Source: Antrodiella citrinella (Eukaryota; Basidiomycota; Agaricomycetes; Polyporales; Steccherinaceae). Taken from it: a stretch of DNA of 64,000 bases. The notes beneath the pieces are model-generated. The model was not told the origin of the DNA. It saw only the letters and a list, made by a program, of their open reading frames with translations, and searched no databases. Position numbers and translations under genes: made by a program. The stretch covers positions 124,001 to 188,000 of the forward strand of contig SGPM01000015.1 of the NCBI GenBank assembly GCA_004802725.1, read 5' to 3'. Position 1 is the stretch's first letter; each line of letters begins with the position of its first letter. This document shows, piece by piece, positions 10,212-24,900 of this stretch.

Positions 10212-12272
10212 ATGTCTATGGAGAACCAGACTGGCGCATCGACCCTAGAAGATGTCAAAGACGCAGAGACGGCGACACCGACCACCCCGAATACACCGGA
10301 GACGCCTTCCAAAGCGGGATCGGTCGCCGAAATGGTCGAGGAGCCGGAGCTGTTGAGTAAAGAGAGGGCCACCCCCGACGTTTCTCCCGAATTTTTACCT
10401 ACTTTGACAAATAAGTATCGGCTCAAAGCGAACATCCAGTTCTTCGCTGCTTGTTGGTCGCTCTTCTTGGCGGGGTGGAACGACGGGACGAACGGTCCTT
10501 TGCTGCCACGGATCCGTGAAGTGTATCATGTAATTTGGATTTGCTTGTTGTGTTGTCTTATTAACTGTCACTGACGCCACTTTGGTCGTAGGTTTCTTAC
10601 GCCGTAGTGTCTCTAATATTTGTGTTCAGCTGCATAGTATGAAGAATCCTATTTTCATCAGCCACCCATGAAATATTGACGATTCTGTGCGCAGGGATTC
10701 GTCAGCGGTGCCACAGCAAATGTCTGGCTCACAGACAGATTTGGCTTAGGCAAGGTTAGCATTACCGACTCAACCGCGAAGGTCTTCTTTACAAACCCCC
10801 TTTCCAGGTAATGGTTTTGGGTGCCATGTGTCAAGTGGTTGGGTACGCTCTGGAGTCTCCCGCTCCACCGTTCGAAGTGCTGGTCCTGGGCTACCTGATC
10901 AACGGCTTTGGACTAGCCTTGCAGGTGCATGCAATTCCTCGACGAAGAATCGAACATTCTGACGTTTTTGAAACAGGATGCAGGCGCGAATTCGTACGTT
11001 GCAAGTTTGAAGGAGGGCGCTTCTACTAAGATGAGCCTCCTGCACGCTGTTTACGGTACGTCCGAAGACACGCTTAGTGCTCCTTGGCACACACTCACCA
11101 CGATGATAGGCCTAGGGGCGCTTTGTTCTCCGTTGGTGGCCACCCAGTTCGCTCAACTTCCCCGATGGTCTTTCCATTACCTGACCTCGCTTGGTGTTGC
11201 GCTGTCCAACGTGGTTCTCCTTTCGTTGGTCTTCCGCTTCAAGACGCAAGATCGTGCGTTCTGATAAATCAGCCTACCTATGATATTAATATGACAACAG
11301 AGTGTCTTGCTGAGATTGGTCAAGAACCCGTCGTACATCCTGAGGACAGTCTAGACAACAGCAAGTACAAGCAGATGTTCAATTTGAAGGAACTGCATCT
11401 TTTGGCATTTTTCATCTTCATCTACGTCGGAGTGGAGGTTACTGTAGGAGGTGAGCCCACGTGACGCACGTATGCTGTCTATCGTTGATATCAATGGGTT
11501 CCGGCCAGGATGGATCGTCACGTATGTGATCGACGTTCGAGACGGAGGACCCTCGTCAGGTTACATCTCAGCTGGCTTCTTCGGCGGTGTGTTTTTATTA
11601 TTCTTGTACGCAGCCTGGAGGTCGCTTATCGCTTGTTTCGTAGGATTGACGCTAGGTCGTGTCGCGCTTCTCTGGGTGAACAAGACGGTGCGTTCTGCTT
11701 CCAATCTTCCCCTGCGAAGACATTCATGATCGACATACTACAGGTCGGTGAACGTTATGTTATCTTCCTCTACGTCGCCCTCGCGATCGGGTAAGTCCAC
11801 ACTGCATCCGATCCACCCCTACTCGCTCACGTTCATTCATGATCGCCGCAGATTGGAACTGGTGGTTTGGTTGGTATCGTCGCTCATCGCAGGTGCGGTC
11901 GCCGTGTCATTCGTCGGCATGATGCTCGGCCCCATCTACCCAATCGTCATGAACCATTCCGGGCGGATTCTCCCCCCATGGTTGCTCAACGCGTGTATAG
12001 GCTGGATCGCGGGAATAGGGCAGGTGGGATCTGCGGCCATCCCTTTCCTCACGGGACTGTTGGCCTCAAGAGAAGGTATCACAAGTCTGCAGCCGCTGTA
12101 CGTGTCTTATTTCTTGTTTGCGATGATTGACGGATGAGCTGACGCGCCGTCATTGCGTAGGTTGGTGGCGATGATGGGGTTCTTGTTCTTCCTTTGGCTG
12201 TTGGTTCCTAATTCAAACCGCAGAGCTGACGAGGCTGCCAAGGAGGCAAAAGAGACCAGTGCTGAGCCATAG
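10212..12272 (+). CDS. MFS transporter C (tandem paralogue 3 of 3)
   Basis: The start chosen is the ATG at 10212 (MSMENQTGAS), placing the N-terminus at the position used by A and B; an ATG at 10149 is a longer alternative. The acidic, Thr/Pro-rich N-tail (about 80 aa) precedes CWSLFLAGWNDGTNG. Conserved exons follow: VMVLGAMCQVVGYA, DAGANSYVASLKEG, GLGALCSPLVATQF, GWIVTYVIDVRDGG, VGERYVIFLYVALAIG, LGPIYPIVMNHSG and GWIAGIGQVGSAAIPF. The C-terminus is longer than in the sisters (RRADEAAKEAKETSAEP). One exon is split by an additional intron after the LLHAVYG block (about 11055-11108). All exons join in frame, so it looks functional. The substrate is unknown; plasma membrane or vacuole is inferred only from the family. 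Confidence 0.85.
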
Positions 12273-14137
12273 GTAGCCGACACCACCGACATCGCCCTTC
12301 TAAGCAGTGGCCACACACCGTAGGCCTATGACACTGCCCATAGTAGATTCGATACGACATTATGATGCCTTTTGACAAGGGCAACACACCGCACGGGTGT
12401 TTGTGGGAACGGTCCTCTATGGGAGGCAAGAAGGCGGTACCGCTAAGAAGAATGAAAGCAATGCAGCACGGGCGATAGCATCGCCTTTGTATATCGTCAA
12501 GACGTGACAGTCTGTAACAGCGCGCAGAGTCAGGACCCCGAGTCGTACTTCTTGAACTCTTTTGCAAGTTCCCAGTCCCGGATGTAACGGGGATGAGTCT
12601 CCGAGACAGTACCGCTCAAGTGGGAAGAAAGAAGGAAGGAAGGAGGTTTATATGTAGCTCAGACTAGGTTTTTTCAGGACTTCGGAGGTTGCAGACCGCT
12701 TTACGAGCGTGAACAGTCCGGGCCGCCGGGGCCGGTGAAAAAACCCCGCTGGAAAAGTATCAGATTGGTACGAGTAGAAAGTATGCATGCCAGTGGCTAC
12801 ACCAGCATTGGAGAAGATCACGGAATATTGTACAAGAAATTGTAACAAAGACGCGAACAGCGCGCACGGCAACCAGAGAAATAATATGTACCAACCCTTG
12901 ATCAAGCCGATCAAGGCCACTGTAGACTCCGAGTCAATGAGACACTGGAATAGATCTATCAGGACCGGAGAAAGATGATTTTGTCAAGCATTCCAAGGAA
13001 CATTGAGTGACATGACATGTAAGTAGCTTGACGAGAAAACCACAAAAATTGCGGACGTGGACGGGTCCGCAGCTTGTTCAGACATACCAGGCGAATCACA
13101 TATGGAGCGGAGTTTGACGGCCTCTACAGGACGTCTCTTCGCAGAGTCGGATGCCAAGCAATACTGAGAATAACGGTGTCATGCAATATGCTCGGGAGTG
13201 GGCCTAAGATACCACCATTGGCCGTTGCAAGCTGCGGAGGGGCGTAGGCTGAGTCTTCGGACCGTCTAGTGTTGTGTCGTACACCGATCTCGACGAGGCA
13301 GTTGTGGCCATCGTACTGTCACTATTCCGGAGAGGGTCCAAGAACGCGGTGTAGAATGTGTGGGGACTGAGAAGGAAGTACAACTTCCCAATGACCGATC
13401 TTCCTGCGTGACTGTCAGTGCCAAGAAACGTGCGAGGACATTCCAGAAAGCAGAAGACGTGCATGCAAATATGTACAAGACCATGACGAATGTGTGTGAC
13501 TTGATGAGAGGGTGGGTGGTGCAGGAAAGAAGCTGGCCTCTCCAAGACGCGTCCGTCCAGGTCCATCCAAGCATCCGCGTATGTAGTCGCGTGTCAGGCC
13601 ACGGTGAAGCGGAACGTTACCAGATACGAGGTTTTTGCGTGGGTGCGTGCTTGTGCAGCACTACTTGTTTGCCTCGAGGAAGGCACGAATAGTCGTTTCA
13701 CGGATGACGAGGTGATTTCTGTTATCTATCACGGGTATGTTCAGAGCCTATAGCTGCGTGTAAGTTGTCCTGAGACGATCGTTTCAATGAATGAACATCC
13801 TCACGGTTACCTGCAGATGTGTTTTGGATGGTCTAGGCTGCGCGCATCGTTTGAGTTGCGTTTGAGAGAAGTGGACAATGCAGGAGTCATTCGGGGTCCT
13901 ATCTGTCACGACTATGTCACAGGCGTCACCACTGTGTCACAGTTTCGGCTTGTTGTGACGTAACGCGATAAACGAGTAGACGCCGGTTGTTTATATGAAG
14001 CGAACATTGCGACCTGCAACCTCACGTCTCGTTTCCCTCTTTTCCACCGACTTTCACAGCCTCCTCGTCTTCATCTTCAACGAATACTACTTTCGTCGTC
14101 CGAGATCTCTGAAGCATCATCAGACGCGTTTCACGAG
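12273..14137. other. Intergenic region with membrane-protein-like minus-strand fragments
   Basis: No intact gene is resolved. On the minus strand 13566-13204 ends in a tail VIGKLYFLLSPHTFYTAFL followed by a Ser/Thr-rich C-terminus, and an overlapping frame encodes a hydrophobic VMVLYIFACTSSAFW stretch. Together these recall the last TM and tail of the seven-TM DUF6534-type proteins abundant in mushrooms, but the frames do not join by a clear intron. A hydrophobic minus-strand frame at 12648-12920 is equally isolated. From about 13900 to 14137 the sequence is the GFA1 promoter and CT-rich leader, with a weak TTATATGA element near 13990. Confidence 0.3.
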
Positions 14138-14196
14138 GTACGTTCGCCGTTGTCTTTATTCGTGTTCAGCGTGAGTGACTTACTTTTGGCATGCAG
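14138..14196 (+). promoter_or_regulatory. Probable 5'UTR intron of GFA1
   Basis: A GTACGT donor at 14138 follows a CT-rich leader, and a GCATGCAG acceptor ends at 14196; the 59-nt length fits the introns of this genome. It lies about 50 bp upstream of the GFA1 ATG, so it would be a leader intron. Inferred from splice consensus only. Confidence 0.5.
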
Positions 14197-14246
14197 ATCT
14201 ATCACTACTACTCACCGAACCCGCTCAGCTCAACCCTTTGTGCACG

Positions 14247-16986
<2,740 letters not shown>

Positions 16987-19900
16987 ACGCGATATACCTC
17001 GTCTTCGCCAACAGGCTAAGCAAATCAGAGGCACTACGGACCTCACCACACCTTTGGATAGACAGATAACATACAATGTAAAAATACAACCTCCCTTTCT
17101 TTCTTCTTTCTACCATTTCACCTCTTGTCCTGATGACCTCCACCAACCCATGTCCCTGTCTGCCTGTGCGCGCTTTGAATGTCTTGAATTTTTGAACACT
17201 GTTTCTCTTTTCTTTTTCTCTACCTGTAGTTTGAAATCTCAACCTTTAGAGGGTACGGACTCTGTTCTCGTTCTTTCTCTGTTCTGTCTTGTAATGATGA
17301 TGACCTGTGTTGCGTAATACCTCACGAAATCGATGTTGAAGGTTGAAGTGTTGAGCTAACGAAGCTTGCTGAGTTGGAGGGGGTGAATGTAGTTTCTACT
17401 GCTATGGGTCGTATTTGAAGGAGGCCATTCAATGGGAACGAACCCGAAGCGACTGTATTCAACTGTGAATTCGAAGCATGCAACGGGAGAGAGAGCTACA
17501 GAGACTCCAGATCCGAATACGCCCGGCCCGTCCCGCGATGCGCACAGTACACTACGATTTGTTCCAATGTATGCGACGCGTGCATGCCAGTGATGGTCCC
17601 TCCGAGGAACGCTGAGGTCTGCCACACACAATCAGACAACTTAGCTCACAAGTTAGACCATTCATATTCCGGATCCTCGTCGTGCCTAAGTAAATGTGAA
17701 ACTAACTCCTTGCGTACCCCGGGATGTGCGGGACTACAGGCAAGCGTACGGTGCCTACGGACCTCGGATTTGAAGTTCGAAGTTCGAACTTTAGCCTGAG
17801 GTTGATGCATTGATGCGCATAGGTAGCAGACGGGTGTCAACCGTGACATGGACTCAGAGATGTAGTAGACGTGGCGTACCTTGCGACGAGGTCGGGCTGC
17901 AGGATCCTCGTCGAGAGGGGGGGTTTGAAATGTCGACGTCGTCCGGAGTCGCCATTTGTACTCGGAATCGGCCCGGGGTCAGCGGGGGTCCGGTAAGGTG
18001 TGTCAGAGACCGCGCTGAAAGGGTGTGTCCATAGAGTATGTCGGAACACGAATACTACTCACCGGTCACCACTGGCGAGTAGCTCTGAGTCATGGGCCGC
18101 CCAGTAAAAGTGATAGCGACGAAGTCGAACTTGCCAAGACGCGCAACTCGAAGAGGTCCCAGACAGACCAGGCCCACGTTGGAACCACTGGCGAGGACAT
18201 CGCGAGATGCTGGTGTGGTCTCTTCTTCAAGGTGTGAACATTTGTACAGACTTGAACACGCACAATCAAAGAAGGAAGCGTCAGACGTACGCTTGTCCCC
18301 ATATCATAACTCACATATAGTAGCAGTATCTCGGACATCCTCCGGGGACCCTCAGCGCGTGAGCATAACATGTTCGCCTGTTGACCGTGACAGCAATTTT
18401 GATAGCCAGAACATAATTACGGCCGTTCGACACCGAACAACGAATGCTTCACTGCCATGTCAAGTTGTGTCAGTGCAAGTGAATAATTGGGCAGGGAATC
18501 AAGATCATTAGAAGATACGTAGGTTAGAACGCCGAGGTGGGCGTCATGCGAGTCATGTCCTCCTACCAGCCTGCGACATGAAAAGCTTCCGAGTCCGGTG
18601 AGTCCGTATCTGCATCTGCAGCCATGATGCATGAAGTCGTGACTGCCATCATCTCCCAGCGTCACCACTGACAGCAGGCCCGTGAGTGTGGAGCCAGGAG
18701 CCTCCAGCCTCTCGCAGGGGTGTTTGTGCCCGGCGAGCGTCCCTTGTCCTCCAGCGTTGAATTGGAATCTGAATGAGAGACCCTCGCGCCTCGCGCCTCG
18801 CGTTCGAGAGATCTGAGGCTCGGATGGGACGTCCCCGCGCCCGCCTTGCGTACCATACATACCAAGTAAGCAATTAAGAAAAAGCACCGAGTTCAGGCTC
18901 AAGTCGCTCCGGATCCGTATCTCCGTTGACCATAACAAGCAGTATACTATACTGACCGACTTCTTTTCAAGGTTGTGAACCCAAGGAGTGGCGCAGGCTT
19001 TCCGGGGGCGTTCCGCTGGAGGATGTAGGGGGATCCCTTGAACGTGACAAACAGGTTACAATTACAAAGGCTGCACGTAACAAGGAGTGGCGTGGTGGGG
19101 ATTGGACGGCCGGCCTGAGGTGTGCGTACACCGTAAGTTGCCTCGTGAGTGCGTCAAGCAGGTAGACAAAGCCCGAACGAGTGCTTGTCAGTACGGACTA
19201 GTTCAGACGGACAGTGCCACTCCGAGTGAAGCCGTAGGCAACTAGTAGGTACGACAATAAAGCGGAGTCGTGACACGTATGCGCAGCTTGTCCAGCCCGA
19301 TCCTCGTCCCTGTCCAGACTCGAGTAAGCCGCACACAATATCAATGCATATGTATTTGAGACATGAGAGAGAGAGCCTGCGCATGGGTCGTCAAGACGAC
19401 TGCGAGACGTGGACGCGTGGGTGGCAACAGCCCGCGTGACGTGGGGTCGCTGGGTGCTTCGCTGGCAAACAAATCCAGACAACTCAGAGCCTGAGCAAGA
19501 TATGTTGGGATCGGTCGGGCGACGGGCGGCGAAAAGAGATCCACAAGATGGAATGAAATGACGGTGGTGCTACGAACAGTTTGAGACGAATTGAGACGAG
19601 CTTCGTGGGCACACTGATATGCATAGGACTCATCACGAGTGCTTCCGCCGTCTCTGAGTCTGGGTTTGAGGCTTGTCTGGAGATGATCACGGTGGCTGTT
19701 GGATCTTGGAGAAGAGCGAGCGCCACAGATTGGAACGCCGCGGACATCTTTTCCCAGAGACTCTAGGATAATAACAATTGTAGAGTATGACTTTGAGCGC
19801 GACACACAGAGACAGAACGACCACGACTGGATCTGACGGTCTCGAGGGGTGGGAAAGGTACACAAAGTTCAAAGTATACACACACACCGTCGTTCGAGGA

Positions 19901-20450
19901 TCTCCAAGACACACAAACACGAACATTCGAAACGTCGATGCCAGCGCGGATGCCATCTCCCTCGTTACATCGCATCACACGAGCCCTTCGTGAGTATCAT
20001 CCAACCATTCAACGCCTCGAGTCACATCTGCAGGGTCCGACGGTAAGTGAGAGACTAGATCGTTCTCGGAACCCGAACACAGCACAGCGCTTTGTTAAGG
20101 ACCTTCCAGCGCGTGTGGGGTGGCGAAGACGGAGTGTGTCCTATGAAGATGCCGTAAATGAAATCCCGGGTAAGAACAATGCAAGGTGGGCTGAAACTGC
20201 GTGCTCACGTGCCTGCCGCACGACGTTGACAAAGAGACTGCGAGAGAGCGAGGATCACAGGATGTTGAACGTGGCCGGGACCGGGCCAGAGGCCGCAATC
20301 TCGGACGATCTTGCCGAACACGGCAGGCGAGGGATCGATTGAATCTGGCGATGTCATAGAAACCGGTCACGCGCGTGTGACTGTGACTGCGGGATAAATC
20401 TGAGATGAGTCCGCTGTGTTTGGCGCCCCGACTAGATTTCTGTCCGTACA

Positions 20451-20456
20451 TATAAA
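20451..20456 (+). promoter_or_regulatory. TATA box of a putative short transcript
   Basis: TATAAA followed by a CT-rich leader and an ATG in good context (CACCGCCATGCC) 72 bp downstream, the same arrangement as seen before real genes in this window. Confidence 0.45.
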
Positions 20457-20527
20457 CCCGCAGATCCCTCCAGATGTCTCCTCCCTCCAACATCTTCGTC
20501 CAGCCTTCCTCCTCCTCATCCACCGCC

Positions 20528-20875
20528 ATGCCAGCTCTCGTCAGTCCAGAACGTATACGACCCGGCACAGTCGTTAGCGACGCCACTCGTATATGGGAGC
20601 TCAACGTACACTGGCCACTCCATTCTCAGTGTGGTATATGGGACCCCAGGGGGAAAGGCGTCGACATCTGGGAGTGCATTCGTCCTCGTGAGTACCATCT
20701 TCTTCTCTTCTCTTTGTTCTCTTGCTCATCTTGCCTTGGCTGTACCAGACAACTCGACCTCGGATACGCAGGTATGTACATTCTCTTGATCATACTCGGA
20801 ACAAACAGACGAACCAACGTTCACGTCTTTCAGCCACCAAACCAATTTTATTGGCGATACGTGACGCGTAGATAG
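20528..20875 (+). CDS. Putative short protein behind a TATA promoter
   Basis: ATG at 20528 (MPALVSPERIRPGTVVSD). Read without splicing it is 115 codons. Two plausible introns (a GTGAGT donor near 20688 to a CCAG acceptor near 20748, and a GTATGT donor near 20772 to a TTTCAG near 20833) would shorten it to about 75 aa ending FYWRYVTRR while keeping the frame. No family is recognised, and there is no signal peptide or TM after splicing. It is the best-supported gene candidate in the gene-poor stretch only because of its promoter architecture. Confidence 0.3.
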   Translation: MPALVSPERIRPGTVVSDATRIWELNVHWPLHSQCGIWDPRGKGVDIWECIRPREYHLLLFSLFSCSSCLGCTRQLDLGYAGMYILLIILGTNRRTNVHVFQPPNQFYWRYVTRR

Positions 20876-20989
20876 CCAGCGTCCCCTCTCTTTCCCGAGC
20901 TACCATACATACCGATCGCGTCCCTTCATTGTCCCGCCTCCGCAGCAACGGACAGACGGCATTCAGCCTGTCGCGTCCTATACCACTAT

Positions 20990-21920
20990 CTATCGCCCTC
21001 CTTCTGCATTTCCTGTCCACCACACTCCACCCCGCCTCTTGCGCTGCCATTAGCACCCCCTTGGCATCAGTTGCGCAGCAGATGGCGGTGGTCGCTGGGC
21101 TACTATAGGGGAAACGCGGTGACTAGTAAGCTGGCACCTCTCCTTCCATTACCACGGCGGATCTCTCGCCTCGACCTTATCGCATACGATATACCCCTCG
21201 AGGCCAGACGCTTCTCTTGATTCACAAGTCTGTTCGCTTTTTCTTCACCTCCTTTGTCTTTTCCAATATGTACCGAAGTTTCAACGCACGCGCTCGGTCT
21301 CTCCTCACATGCACATTGCGCCCACACATTTCATGCCAGTTCCCCCACGATGTTTTTTGCCTTGTCGTTGTGCCCTGTTTTGCCCCGTTCTTCCTTCACA
21401 TCTAGGCGTTTTTCGCACACACCCAGGAGCTCATCCCGTCCGATTCTTAATCGCAATCTCCATTCAATCGGGACCAAATGTCCACGCCTCGACCCTTCAC
21501 CTCCTGTCTGTCCAAGACTACAGGTGTCGCACCCGCACCCTTTCCTCCCTCCTCCTGTCCCGTCGGTCGTTTTTGGTAACCGGGTGCCCCGGTTCTCTCA
21601 TTTCGATGGGAAGTTCTGGACCTGCCTTTTAAACAATCCCCTTCCGTTCCGCTCTTCCGTCCTCATAGATTATTACCTCCGCCTCTCTTGTCACTGCTCT
21701 GCGCCCTCTGCTTGATAATCGCTACCTTACCCTACACCCAAAGTTTTTACACCCTTCCTTGTTCTGGTCCCCCTCGTTCCTATGTCTCGTCACTGTCTCT
21801 GGTTCTCGTCGCATTGTTCGTGTATCATACATACAAAGGTGTCTCTCCGTCTGTGCATATTGTTATTCACGCTGTTTTTTGGGCTGGCTCTATTCTCGCC
21901 TGTGTCTGACGTCCGAGATC
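20990..21920 (+). other. Pyrimidine-rich kilobase
   Basis: The plus strand is conspicuously rich in C and T (runs such as CCTCCTCCTGTCCCGTC) for about 900 nt, immediately downstream of the short putative gene. A 153-codon frame here (21254-21715) is Pro/Ser/His/Cys-rich only because of this composition and is not taken as coding. It could be a long leader, an untranslated exon or a non-coding transcript. Confidence 0.4.
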
Positions 21921-24900
21921 CATCTGACTCAGTGACTGGATTGACCCACCTCCTATTCAACGTTCAAGACACGACACGGTGTTTACTGCCTGTAACTAAT
22001 CCAGAGAGTGCGATTGGCCGCCTGCGTGACACCCACACCCCCGGTCAATCACTTCGGCGGGTGTCCGAATCTGGGTCCGGATCCGTGCGGTCTTTCTGCT
22101 CCCCTCTTCCGCCCTCTGCCGGTGGTGGTGGTGGTGTGGAGTGTACAGTCTCAAATCTACAGGTTAAACGAAGGCAGATGATTAAAATGAGCGGTGTAAA
22201 GAGGGGAGGGACTGCGTAGCTCTAGAGCTCGCGCGGTGGGTGGTGCGCAGGTAGTTGCGGAGCTGCGCTGCGTCGGGACCGCCGCGCCCGTTTATTATAA
22301 GACTACGCTCTTTCACTTTGTCCCAGTGTGTCCACCGCGTCGCGTATCTATCCCCTTTCAACTCGTCGTGACGAGAATCCAGCCTACTCCCTGTCGAGGG
22401 GGACCTATTGAACATTGAATGTTGAATACGCATCGCCGTTCGACGTCCAACCTACTCCAGAAAAAGAAAAAAAATTGTCTATTTGAATTTAGTCGTGCTG
22501 GTGCGTGACGACCTCCATCTTACCCTCTAAAAGATTGACAACCAAAAATCCACGAATCACGGAACACTAAGCCAGTCCCTAGCCAGGTCAAGTATTACGC
22601 AACCAGGGCATCGATAAAAGGTGTCTCGCTGTGTATGACATGACCGAGGGAGGAGGTGGGGGTGCCGGATCAGTCAACTGTTCGGTCAGCGATCCACGGT
22701 AGACCACGGTGCACCTTTTATTTGAATTTGAGTTCCGCGCCGTGTGGAGGGGGTGAAACTTCGGAGTACGGTAACGGAGGAGTCGCTTTTCTGGGATACG
22801 TTGAAGATCGACGGTCAACGTTCGAACCGTGCACGGATGGGACTTGGGAGAGACTGGGAGATTGAGTGAGATGGTTCTGCGAGTGATATGAGACGCGTGT
22901 GGTGTGGTATAAGAAACCGGAGCTGGTTCCGGGTCGAGGAGGTGTGCGAGCCCTGAGGCCTGAGGGTGAGGTTAAATCTTGCAATCCAATCGATATCGAA
23001 CGAGTCGAGGCGTTGATACAGATCTGTGCACGACCGTGGGCATGGCAGGTTCCGGTGGAGGTCGTAGAGGCTCTTGAAGTCTCTAAAACTGTCTTCACTG
23101 TCAAATCCTGGCAAAGTCAGAGAACGACGGTGAGTTTCATGAACGGTAGCGTCACAGACGCAACAAAGACACGCAGACACAACGATATAAAAAACGGCGC
23201 ACGAAGTCCGGAACCCTCAACGCAGTGCACATCGCATAAGTCACGGCTCTGCCGCGAAAGGTGCCGTGCACCGCCAATCCCTCCAAGCCGTATGGCCCGC
23301 AAAAATACAAAGCGTGATGTGACACCCTCTCGGATGGCAACGCGCCACACGAGTGAGATTCGGAGGGGAGGAGGCGAAGGGAGGCGAGAGATGGATCAGT
23401 AGGCGATCAAGACAGATCAAAAGGCAATCTTTTTCGTTCACTTTTCTAATCTGTCTGGACCTTCGGGCCTCCTTTGGTAAGACCATCAGATAGCGTAGAC
23501 GACCTCCTCACGTACGCGTGCGGCGAATACAATGGGTGGTGCGGGTGGGTGGCGATGCGTTGAGATCCGTTGCGTGCCAGCGTTTTCGAGTTCCGACATC
23601 GTAACGGTATACGCCTGCGAATCAGAGCACGTGCGATCAGTAAGAACGAACAAGGAGAGAAAATGAATATAAGCCACTCACAGTTATTTCGGTGGAGCAT
23701 CAAGAGCCTTACGTGCGGATCCATCCAGGGGCCGCGACCAAGTGCGTACAGAAGCGCAAGAGCCACTTATATGAATCCTGATCACTGATAGACTCGAACC
23801 AGCTCAAACAGCGAACCTGAAGAAGGCGAGAACCAGAACCCGTTACCCACCCGAGAGAGATCCAGACGTTGTTCCGTGACCAGTCCCCCGGAGTAAAGTG
23901 ATTTAGGCGTTGCCCGTAACCCGTTCCGTGAACTCTCGAGCGAGGGTCTAGGTTTGAAGCCAGGAGACACAAGGATGTTTCGGTCATTGGCCGGCCTATA
24001 TAGTATAAGCACATGAGATCCAGATCTGCGCAGTTATATGTGGCACATTCGAATTGGAATAAGAGCAATAGATATATGAGATGGTACCGTTTATACGGCA
24101 TATACTCACCTTTAAGTCTGAAACTAAGACGCGTAGGACAAATAGTCAAGAGGAACAGGTTCCTCCTGGGATTGGTCTTCAAACGGTTGCAAGCAACCAG
24201 GCGAATCGTATCGCTTGCGGACTTGTTGAGGGCTGTTGGTCCTTGTGAAGCATGCATGGGCGGGACCGGCGGCACAGAATAAAGATGATTTGCGCCATGT
24301 CAATACCATAGAGTCACAGTCACGCCTGCTCAAAGGGTTCTCAGAATCAGAAAAACGTCCGGGAAAGAAGCATGTTTAATTCGTAAGTACATACCCAATG
24401 TCCGAGCAACGTCTACGCTGATGGGAAGGTCGAGTGAGCAAAGCGCACAGGGTTCGTTTGCGCGACGGCTTCTAGCGTCGTTCAGTATCCTAGTCGTTCC
24501 TTGCCACCAAACGAATCGTGCAAAGTCTCATAGACATCTGGTTTATCGGCAGTCGACGACGTCATAAGCAGGAACAGAGCCCACGCTCTATCTCGATAGC
24601 GCCTCCGACACATCGCTAGCAGCCTCGCCTGGTGCACGAAGAGGTTTTCCTGCCTCTTCGGGGTATATGGGAGCTAGCTGTGTGATGGGGTGAGAGCGCA
24701 TTGAACATCGAAGCGAACGAAGGACGGCATCGGTCGGACGTACAATCTTGAGCGCACCATATCACAATTGAAACAGAGACAAAGACGGTGAGATAATGAT
24801 CGGTCCTCCGAGGGTGTCCTCGCTGTCTGCGTCGTTGCAGCGGACATCACTCCCAGACGATGGAGGCCGATATGGCGGATGTGTGCAGGAATAGACGTTA

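Noticed and set aside
17356..17665. Possible two-exon minus-strand gene joining an ATG at 17665 to an open frame
   Set aside because: The required intron would be only 31 nt, shorter than any convincing intron in this window.
21254..21715. 153-codon Pro/Ser/His/Cys-rich frame
   Set aside because: Explained by pyrimidine-rich composition; no homologous motif, no start context.
22815..23402. Overlapping frames of 120-167 codons on both strands
   Set aside because: Mutually overlapping, no recognised motif; typical of chance in this gene-poor stretch.
23785..23805. tRNA B-box-like GGTTCGAGTC (minus strand), with similar hits near 9788, 22818 and 31808
   Set aside because: Flanking bases do not form a T-stem or cloverleaf and no A box lies at the right distance.
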